A program made the translations under genes and the position numbers. DNA of 28,499 bases from positions 1 through 28,499 of the forward strand of contig CAMIAK010000019.1 in NCBI GenBank assembly GCA_946222885.1, written 5' to 3'. A model generated the notes under the pieces. It did no database searches. It was not told the DNA's origin and was given only the letters and a program-made list of their open reading frames with translations. The DNA comes from an uncultured Nesterenkonia sp. (GTDB lineage Bacteria > Actinomycetota > Actinomycetes > Actinomycetales > Micrococcaceae). Positions 23,182 to 28,499 of the stretch are shown one piece after another. Each line of letters opens with the position of its first letter. Positions within the stretch are counted from its first letter, which is position 1.

Positions 23182-24381
23182 GTGAGTGCTGACGTGGCGA
23201 TGAAGGTTATCCGCATCCATGCCTTCAGTTATGAGGCTCCTGCTGAAGGACGGAAGAGGGCCCAGCGTCTTCAGGTGCGGCTCTGGGGTCGATCGGGGAG
23301 CCGAGAGAAGCTCGCCCTGGCGGATCTTGCTTGGGCTTCTGCCGAGAAGCCCTTCTCCAAGGAGACGAATCGCTCCTTCGATCAACTGGTCGGAGCGGAG
23401 TTCTCTTCAGCGGACTCCGTGCAGGAGTACTTCCGAGAGAAGAGAAACGGCGCTCTTGAGGTGAAAGCCCTTGACGCTGCACTCCACAACCTCGCTCATG
23501 AACTCGGCATCACGGTTTCTGGGGCGAGCGGCGCTGAGATCTCTGATATTTCTCCCGCTCCCTATGTGGAGCTGATCCCCGTGATCGGCGACGCTCTTTG
23601 GTTCCCAGCAGTCGAACCTACCGAGGCGGAAAGACGCCAGAACACCTACCGCACCCGGCACCTTCGGGAGCTTGCTAAGCCTCAGCTGGACAGTTCTCTC
23701 TTGGAACGTGAGGCTCTGCGTTTCGGCCTCGGGACTCTGCGTACCCCTTGGTTGAGTTTCGAAGCGAGTGATCGCTACGGAAGAGTGTTCGGTTTTTCGT
23801 GGACTCGGTCCAGCGCCTCCTCGCAGATTGCTACTGCAGTCACCACCGACAAGCATTCCACTCGGATGGTTCTGGACAATGCAGGGGTGCCTGTTCCCAG
23901 AGGACGCCGTTTTTCTGCCCATGATGTTGCAGGCGCTGTGAAGTATGCCGAGGGAATCGGCTATCCAGTGGTGTTCAAGCCTCTTCGGGGAACCGGAGGG
24001 CGTGGAGTCGTCACGGACATCAATGATGCCGAAGGCCTCGAATGGGCTTTCCACGCTTTGAAAGACACCGATTACGCGAATAGAGATGTGATCGTCGAGG
24101 AACACATCCACGGAACAAGCGGACGCGCATATGTGGTGGGTGACCGTGTGGTCTCGATGATCCATTGGCCGAACGGCACCGTCCAAGGCAATGGCTCCCT
24201 GACAGTTGAAGAGTTGCTTTTGCGGAAACATCAGGTCCGGGATCGTAATCCGCATCTGATGAACCGTCCGATTCAGTTCGACAAGAAGACCGAGTACAAG
24301 CTGGAGCAACAGGGCGTTGACTATCAGACTGTTCTTCCGGCTGGGAAAAGCGTCACCTTCTCGATGAATCCAAACCCTTAG
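23182..24381 (+). CDS. Enolase-cap/ATP-grasp fusion, N-terminal part, ended by an in-frame TAG
   Basis: 399 aa before the TAG at 24379-24381. The reading frame continues without shift into 24403-24948. Residues 7-120 align with the capping domain of the enolase-like genes (IRIHAFSYEAP at the start, LEVKALDAALHNLAHELGITV at the end), but no barrel follows. Residues 130-210 match the pre-ATP-grasp region of the 998-aa protein (LEREALRFGL, FGFSWTRSSASSQIATAVTTDKHSTRMVL). The ATP-grasp domain begins near 230, with YPVVFKPLRGTGGRGVV (K266), VIVEEHIHGTSGRAYVV and VLPAGKSVTF just before the stop. Alone, this half lacks the metal-binding E-x-N and would not be a complete ligase. GTG at 23182 has GAGGGAG 8 nt upstream; an ATG at 23200 is possible. 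It is either a recent nonsense mutant, a read-through gene or a base error. Confidence 0.8.
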   Translation: MSADVAMKVIRIHAFSYEAPAEGRKRAQRLQVRLWGRSGSREKLALADLAWASAEKPFSKETNRSFDQLVGAEFSSADSVQEYFREKRNGALEVKALDAALHNLAHELGITVSGASGAEISDISPAPYVELIPVIGDALWFPAVEPTEAERRQNTYRTRHLRELAKPQLDSSLLEREALRFGLGTLRTPWLSFEASDRYGRVFGFSWTRSSASSQIATAVTTDKHSTRMVLDNAGVPVPRGRRFSAHDVAGAVKYAEGIGYPVVFKPLRGTGGRGVVTDINDAEGLEWAFHALKDTDYANRDVIVEEHIHGTSGRAYVVGDRVVSMIHWPNGTVQGNGSLTVEELLLRKHQVRDRNPHLMNRPIQFDKKTEYKLEQQGVDYQTVLPAGKSVTFSMNPNP

Positions 24382-24402
24382 CAAGGCGGAGAGACGCTAG
24401 AC

Positions 24403-24948
24403 GTGCTGAAGGAACTTCACTCTTCGTTTGAGGAAGCTTCAGTCGCCGCAGTGCGCGCGATCCCGGGTCTTCGATACGGAGCAGTGGATTGGATCATTCC
24501 GGATCACAGGAAGCCGCTCTCGGGACAGAGGGCGGCCATATGTGAGATCAATGCTCATCCCTCGCACAGTGGGAATCAGTTTCCTCTGTATGGGCAGTCT
24601 TCTGACGTCTCCCGCGAGATCGTGCGATTGGTCGCGGACAATTCCGGGGTCGAGTTGGAGACGCAGCCACGGGAGAAGCTGTCATTGCGTCTTGTCATCC
24701 GGGGAAGAGTATCGGAGGAGGTCGGCTACCCCTCTTGGTTCGCTTCACATGCCCGTAAGTGGGGGCTGACCGGTTGGGTTCGCCTCAAAGACGACCGCAC
24801 GGTAGAGGCCGTCATCAGCGGGCCTACCGAAGAAGCGGCAGCGTTGGTGACTCTGGCCATCTCTGGTCCACAGAGGGCCTTGGTCGAAAGTGTGCGGACC
24901 GCACATACCCCGGAAGACGTTCATGAGGGATTCGAGGTGACGGTGTAA
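24403..24948 (+). CDS. ATP-grasp C-terminal part plus degenerate acylphosphatase, downstream of the in-frame TAG
   Basis: This is the in-frame continuation of 23182-24381 after codon 400. It opens with the GTG at 24403 if translated separately, 11 nt after an SD-like GGCGGAGAG; re-initiation is therefore possible. It carries YGAVDWIIPD and ICEINAH (E455 and N457 in the joined numbering, metal ligands intact). An acylphosphatase-like domain follows, in which the catalytic GFR reads GYP (P517) and the asparagine of GWVRN is L535, so this domain should be inactive, unlike the one in the 998-aa paralogue. The TAA overlaps the next ATG by 1 nt. The sequence between the TAG and GTG also aligns with the paralogue (QGGETLDV against QGADSIDV), which shows that the break is a single codon. 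Confidence 0.75.
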   Translation: MLKELHSSFEEASVAAVRAIPGLRYGAVDWIIPDHRKPLSGQRAAICEINAHPSHSGNQFPLYGQSSDVSREIVRLVADNSGVELETQPREKLSLRLVIRGRVSEEVGYPSWFASHARKWGLTGWVRLKDDRTVEAVISGPTEEAAALVTLAISGPQRALVESVRTAHTPEDVHEGFEVTV

Positions 24949-26024
24949 TGACGCTGGCTGAGACTTCACGCTCTGATCTGGCGCCGGGGGAGAGGCTTTC
25001 CGTTCCTCATAGTGACAGCTGGCTGCTGCAGAGTCAGATGTTGGCTCATGGCTTCTCTACGATCCGGATGCCGCGGCACGCCCTCCTGGGTATGTCTGAG
25101 GACAGTGGAACGCAGGTCGCCTTCATGGCAGGTATCCCTGAGAGTTCGACTCTTTCGGGCGTGTTCGTCAGTGAAAAGGGCTCTGTGTGGCGGACATATA
25201 TGGAAGAACACCGGGTCCAGGTCATTCCAAGCCGCGCATTCCGGCCGGGGCAGCTCAAGGATGCCGTTGCATACGCTGAAGACATTGGTTTCCCAGTACG
25301 TGTGCGTTCTGTGAAACGAGATCACTTTGGAGGAGGCTACTCCGTTGCCTCGGGTCCTTCTGATCTCAAAGAGCTGATGGGTAAGCTGCGAGAGACTTAC
25401 AAAGGCAGTCGGATCCTGGTGCAGAAACACCTTGAAGGGGTCGTGCTCGACTGTCTCGTGGTCGAAGGTGACGTGCTTTCAGCTCTTGAGGAACGGGACG
25501 GCCAGGCATATGAGGTCAGCGATGATGTGCATCCTGATGTCAGAAGATTGGCAGTTGACGCGGTCGCAGCCCTCCCGGGTTTGCGACAGGCCAGGGTGCA
25601 GATCGCGGTAGAGGACTTTCAGGCCATGGGGGGAGGAATCTTCGCTATGGTCGAGGACATCTCAGCTGACGCGTCGCTGTGGGCCCGGTGCAACGCGGAA
25701 GGCGCGGACCCCCGGCTGGCAGCGAAGTTCTTCCAACAGCACCTCACGGCTCAGCCCGGTCCTCCAGCATCTCTCAGCCGCCGCGAGGAGGTGGAAGTTC
25801 GAATCGAGTTTTCCGGAACTTCGAACGCGTCTGGTTTCTTGGATGCCGCCAGCGGCTATGCGAAAGATCGTGATCTGGACGTGCTGAGAGCAGAGGTCCT
25901 CAATAACGACACCGCTTCCATGAGCCTCAAAGGGCGCCCCGATGTCATCTCGCTGTTGAGCTTGAACGCCGTTCGAGGCTTCGACGGTGAAAGTGCCCAT
26001 ATGGTGCACACTCAGCTCGTGTAA
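24948..26024 (+). CDS. Second degenerate ATP-grasp-like partner protein
   Basis: 358 aa, paralogue of 20599-21771, with shared landmarks GIPESSTLSGVFVSEKG near 65, AVAYAEDIGFPVRV near 107 and VAALPGLRQARVQIAVED near 206. The ATP-binding lysine K120 of the other copy is R120 here, and E-x-N reads D237-I-S239, so it is further from an active ligase than its paralogue. The C-terminal 85 residues look like a broken acylphosphatase fold (EVRIEFSGTSNASGFLDAASGYA). The start is fixed by a TAATG overlap with the preceding gene, with GAGG 10 nt upstream. This repeats the coupled A-B gene order of the left module and suggests a subunit role next to 23182-24948. Confidence 0.8.
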   Translation: MTLAETSRSDLAPGERLSVPHSDSWLLQSQMLAHGFSTIRMPRHALLGMSEDSGTQVAFMAGIPESSTLSGVFVSEKGSVWRTYMEEHRVQVIPSRAFRPGQLKDAVAYAEDIGFPVRVRSVKRDHFGGGYSVASGPSDLKELMGKLRETYKGSRILVQKHLEGVVLDCLVVEGDVLSALEERDGQAYEVSDDVHPDVRRLAVDAVAALPGLRQARVQIAVEDFQAMGGGIFAMVEDISADASLWARCNAEGADPRLAAKFFQQHLTAQPGPPASLSRREEVEVRIEFSGTSNASGFLDAASGYAKDRDLDVLRAEVLNNDTASMSLKGRPDVISLLSLNAVRGFDGESAHMVHTQLV

Positions 26025-26071
26025 GAGTGGTCATGAGCATGCAGACACTTAAAAAGGAGTAGAGGGCACGG

Positions 26072-27658
26072 GTGGGAGCTACCAGCCAGATCTTGAAAGA
26101 GACCTCCGGCTACCGGATCTCACACCATACAGGGGAGGAATCAGCACAGGTTCTCCTGATCACTTTCGGTGCGGTGTCATCGGGTATCACCACCCGTGGG
26201 TGGGGGACCCAGTTTGCCCTGAAGCAGGGCTATGACAATATCTACGTCGCCCAGCGCGAGGGGTCGCAGTACCAGGACCTTCCCTTGGAGGCCTTCCGTG
26301 AGGCGGTCGCACCCGTTGCGGCTGACTATGACCGTGTGGTCACGTACGGCGCCTCACTCGGCGGTTATGCCGCCGTGTACTACGGAGGAGTGATCGACGC
26401 TGAGATCATCGCGGTCTCACCACATAACTCGGCGCATCCGCTGATCCACCGTCGCAGTTTCCGGAAGCTGCCCTTCGCCCACTCAGAGATCAAGGACAAC
26501 CCGGTCTCATCCAAGCCGCCCATCGTTGTTCATGACCCCACGCTTCCGAATGACAACGCATTCATCGACTACTTGATCCGACCTGCTTACCCGGACCTTC
26601 AGACTGTGGAGATCCCCCATGGCGGTCACGCTCTGCTCAACACGTTGAAGGCTGACGGGGTGCTGAAAGAGTTCATAGTGCCCTTGTTGGAGCGGCGAGA
26701 AGTCGTGCCGGTCGAGCTGCGGCGAGAGAAGAGCCGCATATGGAATGCAGAGTACGGGAGAGACCTTCTGCAGCAGGATCGCTGGGAGGAGGCGGAGAAG
26801 CATCTTCGAGCCTCTGTAGAGCTCAAGCTGAATAAACACGCGGCCCGTTCCTTGGCGAAGCTGTATGGCCGTAGCGGGCGTCGCTCTGAGATGCAGGAGC
26901 TCAACCAGTGGCTGGAAGAGCAGCGCCTCAGGCAGAAAGTGTCTCGCCCGGCGTGGCTGCCGATGAGTGAATGGTGGTTCAAAGACAGACCCGCCACTGC
27001 CTTCGAAGCGGGCACCTACATGGAAGGGAAGCGGCCTATGCCGTTCGCCCCTACGGGGAAGAGAACCGTCCTGGCGAGGCAGCCCGGTTACATGTTCACC
27101 CTGCACCGGCAGGAAGAACTGAGCGACACTCTGCTGATCTCCTTCGGTCGTACCACGAGCGGCCTCAAATATCACGGGGGAGGGCGCGGGCTGGCCCAAC
27201 AACTCGGTGCCGATTATCTGTATGTGGCGCAGAGAGAGGGCAGCAACTATCAGGAGCTCAGCCGAGAGTCCTTCTACGCCGTAGTCGAACCTCTGCTGGA
27301 GGACTATCGGAATGTTCTCGCAGTGGGCTCCGGCCTTGGAGGATATGCCGCGCTCTATTACGGTCCCGCGGTGAACGCCCGAGTTTTGGCCTTCAGTCCT
27401 TATGTCCAGGGACACCCGGAATTTTCTTCCAAGAGTGACGTGCCCTTCCAGCACAAAGCGCTTCAACCCGGTGGCGAGTCCGTGACGATCGCCTGGAATC
27501 CGAACCGAACATCTCAGCACCGTATGGTGGACAGGGTTCTCCGCTCAGCTTTCCCGGAGGCTGAGTACCTCGCCCTCCGCTCAGAAACTCTCAGCACGTA
27601 CGACCACCTGCACAAGACTGCTGGGCTGCAGGAGTTCGTGCGGAGCCGAATCGCCTGA
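26072..27658 (+). CDS. Tandem alpha/beta-hydrolase protein, one domain lacking its serine
   Basis: 528 aa. Domain 1 (about 24-215) has LLITFGAVSSG, YVAQREGSQYQDL, the nucleophile elbow GASLGG with S95, a VVHDPTLPND strand and IPHGGHAL with the histidine. A helical TPR-like segment (about 230-300) follows. Domain 2 (about 340-528) repeats the same order: LLISFGRTTSG, YVAQREGSNYQEL, then GSGLGG where the serine position is G421, AWNPNRTSQ in place of the acid strand, and no GGH. Domain 1 looks active and domain 2 dead. Homologues in surface-glycan and glycoprotein loci act as O-acyl transferases or esterases (Asp2-like proteins are one example), which is a tentative parallel. It is related to the hydrolase half of 3387-5318. 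GTG at 26072 has AGAGGG and AAGGAG upstream. It is the last gene of the cluster. Confidence 0.82.
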   Translation: MGATSQILKETSGYRISHHTGEESAQVLLITFGAVSSGITTRGWGTQFALKQGYDNIYVAQREGSQYQDLPLEAFREAVAPVAADYDRVVTYGASLGGYAAVYYGGVIDAEIIAVSPHNSAHPLIHRRSFRKLPFAHSEIKDNPVSSKPPIVVHDPTLPNDNAFIDYLIRPAYPDLQTVEIPHGGHALLNTLKADGVLKEFIVPLLERREVVPVELRREKSRIWNAEYGRDLLQQDRWEEAEKHLRASVELKLNKHAARSLAKLYGRSGRRSEMQELNQWLEEQRLRQKVSRPAWLPMSEWWFKDRPATAFEAGTYMEGKRPMPFAPTGKRTVLARQPGYMFTLHRQEELSDTLLISFGRTTSGLKYHGGGRGLAQQLGADYLYVAQREGSNYQELSRESFYAVVEPLLEDYRNVLAVGSGLGGYAALYYGPAVNARVLAFSPYVQGHPEFSSKSDVPFQHKALQPGGESVTIAWNPNRTSQHRMVDRVLRSAFPEAEYLALRSETLSTYDHLHKTAGLQEFVRSRIA

Positions 27659-27964
27659 TTGGTCACGAGCCTGGGGAGGGGTGGGTGCGAAATCGTCTGA
27701 GTGAGAACGGACATCCTTCGCTCCGCTTCGTGAAGCGTTGTCCCGTCAACGCATGCGAGGAATCGCTGAGGCTTCTCTTCGTAACGTTACGGGGTAATTC
27801 AAACAATGTTGGCGGGTTGCTCCTTTAACGAGAGCGAGTAACCAGGCGATTGGTCTGGTGAGCCAGCCGTTGCAACGATTTTGGAGTGACCCCCTAGATT
27901 CGGTCCAGTAGTTATGAGAGTCGCACTAGCGTCCGCGGGAGCGGACAGGAAGACTGGTGTGACC
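27659..27964. other. Intergenic region with several palindromes and the IS left end
   Basis: There is no gene in this 306-bp stretch. It holds a small hairpin (CGCTT 27724-27728 with AAGCG 27733-27737), a perfect 12-bp palindrome CGTAACGTTACG at 27780-27791 and a 10-bp palindrome CGTTGCAACG at 27868-27877. From about 27887 it has the probable insertion-sequence end TGACCCCCTAGATTCGGTCC. Inside the element, GTCCGC (27931-27936) pairs with GCGGAC (27941-27946) around GGGA, just before the orfA ribosome-binding site. No clear terminator with a T-tract follows the hydrolase gene. Confidence 0.5.
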
Positions 27965-28249
27965 ATGACTTCGAAGAGACGACGCCATACTCCGGAGCAG
28001 ATCATCCGCAAGCTCCAGGAGGCAGAAAAGCTGCTGGCCCAAGGCCAGGATGTCGCTGCGGTAGCCCGGGAGCTCGGGGTGACTGAGGCGACCTATTACC
28101 GGTGGAAAAACCAATACGGCGGATTGAAGGCAGAAGACGCCAAACGCCTCAAAGAGCTCGAGAAGCAGAACGACCGCCTGAAGCGGCTGCTGGCTGATGC
28201 CGAGCTGGAGAAGGCGGCGTTGAAGGAGCTAGCGGAGGGAAACTTCTAA
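27965..28249 (+). CDS. IS3-family transposase OrfA
   Basis: 94 aa from the ATG at 27965, beginning MTSKRRRHTPEQIIRKL, a canonical OrfA N-terminus. A helix-turn-helix (about residues 8-50, VAAVARELGVTEATYYRWKNQYGG) binds the element's ends. It is followed by a leucine-zipper-like helix (LKELEKQNDRLKRLLADAELEKAAL) for oligomerisation. AGGAAG lies about 11 nt upstream. An in-frame ATG at 27914 would add 17 residues with no family match and is less likely. The gene ends at a TAA just after a -1 slippery heptamer. Full length is normal for the family. Confidence 0.9.
   Translation: MTSKRRRHTPEQIIRKLQEAEKLLAQGQDVAAVARELGVTEATYYRWKNQYGGLKAEDAKRLKELEKQNDRLKRLLADAELEKAALKELAEGNF
28237..28243 (+). promoter_or_regulatory. 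Programmed -1 frameshift slippery heptamer (G GGA AAC)
   Basis: GGGAAAC is in the X XXY YYZ phase relative to the orfA frame (G-GGA-AAC), one codon before the orfA stop at 28247. A -1 slip joins orfA to the orfB frame that continues through 28450. GC-rich sequence with CCCGGG just downstream could form a stimulatory structure. IS3 elements normally make OrfAB this way, although many use A-rich heptamers. Confidence 0.6.
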
Positions 28250-28452
28250 GCCCGGGCCGTCGCCGCGCTGGGGTCCATCACCTGATGAAGAAGATGGGCC
28301 TCTCCGAGCGCAGGGCAACGGTGCTGGCCGGGCTTTCTCGTTCTGCATTCCGCCGACCACTCAAGGGTGAGACTGCCGCTGACGCTGATGCCAGCCTGCG
28401 GGCCTGGCTGTGTGCTTATGCGAAGGCTCACCCGCGGTGGGGTTGGGGCTGA
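28243..28452 (+). pseudogene. Truncated IS3-family OrfB N-terminal fragment
   Basis: Read in the -1 frame from the slippery site, the fragment includes HHLMKKMGLSERRATVLAGL and ends AYAKAHPRWGWG at a TGA (28450-28452). This is the HTH_21-type N-terminus of IS3 OrfB. Intact OrfB proteins continue after HPR(W/Y)G(Y/W)RR for about 200 more residues, including the DDE triad, which are absent. The break is abrupt, consistent with insertion or deletion at this point. Confidence 0.7.
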
Positions 28453-28499
28453 TGCAGGAACAGGTGACAGTTCATTCTTAGGCCGCCAGGGCGACGGCT

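Larger units (their letters stand above)
27887..28452 (+). mobile_element. Truncated IS3-family insertion sequence
   Basis: The left end is placed at the TG of TGACCCCCTAGATTCGG by analogy with IS3-family ends that start TG; this is not verified by a matching right end. It contains a complete orfA and the first 70 or so codons of orfB in the -1 frame. OrfB similarity stops at HPRWGWG where relatives continue with RR and then the DDE catalytic core, so the element is broken near 28449 and cannot move by itself. The following 47 bases look unrelated and may belong to another element. Confidence 0.7.

Noticed and set aside
26033..26062. Nine-codon reading frame before the tandem hydrolase gene
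   Set aside because: It is too short to support, and its AAGGAG more likely serves as the ribosome-binding site for the hydrolase gene.
27674..27690. G-rich run after the hydrolase gene as a possible G-quadruplex
   Set aside because: There are only three runs of three or more G, so a four-tract G3 quadruplex cannot form.
1..28499. CRISPR arrays, tRNA and rRNA genes
   Set aside because: No regularly spaced repeats, cloverleaf sequences or rRNA-like stretches were seen.

Overview
The window comes from a high-GC Gram-positive bacterium, most likely an actinobacterium of the Micrococcales type. The evidence is GC-rich coding sequence, frequent GTG starts, tight start/stop overlaps, and several genes that appear to be read from leaderless transcripts (a TANNNT -10 box exactly 7 nt before the start codon). 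I cannot name the genus from sequence alone. Almost the whole window is one surface-polysaccharide type locus, and it ends in a broken IS3-family insertion sequence.

Left part (1-6381): the 5' end of a UDP-glucose dehydrogenase-like gene and a degenerate CphA-like ATP-grasp gene lie on the minus strand. Facing away from them is a plus-strand operon: an inositol-monophosphatase-family phosphatase, a fusion of a Rossmann-like domain to a NeuB-type synthase, a fusion of a GT8-like domain to an alpha/beta-hydrolase, and an intact CphA-like ATP-grasp ligase.

Middle part (6435-17572): a 1364-aa multidomain glycosyltransferase, a small membrane/coiled-coil protein, a second glycosyltransferase paralogous to the C-terminus of the first, and a protein of unknown function. 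A hairpin then separates these from a convergent minus-strand 'sugar-transfer associated' ATP-grasp gene. A divergent, apparently leaderless asparagine-synthase-family gene and a GT2-like protein follow.

Right part (17606-27658) is the most unusual. A stand-alone enolase-superfamily enzyme with intact catalytic residues is flanked on each side by a two-gene module. In each module, gene A joins enolase-derived sequence, a CphA-like ATP-grasp domain and an acylphosphatase domain. Gene B, coupled to A by a 1-4 nt overlap, is a second ATP-grasp-like protein with a degenerate active site and a degenerate acylphosphatase-like tail. The left A gene keeps a full enolase domain that has lost its catalytic lysines. 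The right A gene keeps only the N-terminal capping domain and is interrupted by one in-frame TAG. A tandem alpha/beta-hydrolase protein (one intact and one serine-less domain) closes the cluster.

Inferred function: the combination of UDP-uronate supply, NeuB, several glycosyltransferases, four lineages of ATP-grasp ligase, an asparagine-synthase-like amidase/ligase, an epimerase and acyl-transferase/esterase-like hydrolases suggests a cell-surface glycan carrying amino-acid or peptide substituents, in the manner of teichuronopeptides. Intact/degenerate paralogue pairs recur throughout (ATP-grasp, enolase, acylphosphatase, hydrolase), which suggests heteromeric enzymes with regulatory or scaffolding pseudo-subunits. 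The domain calls rest on motifs read by eye; the pathway is inference.
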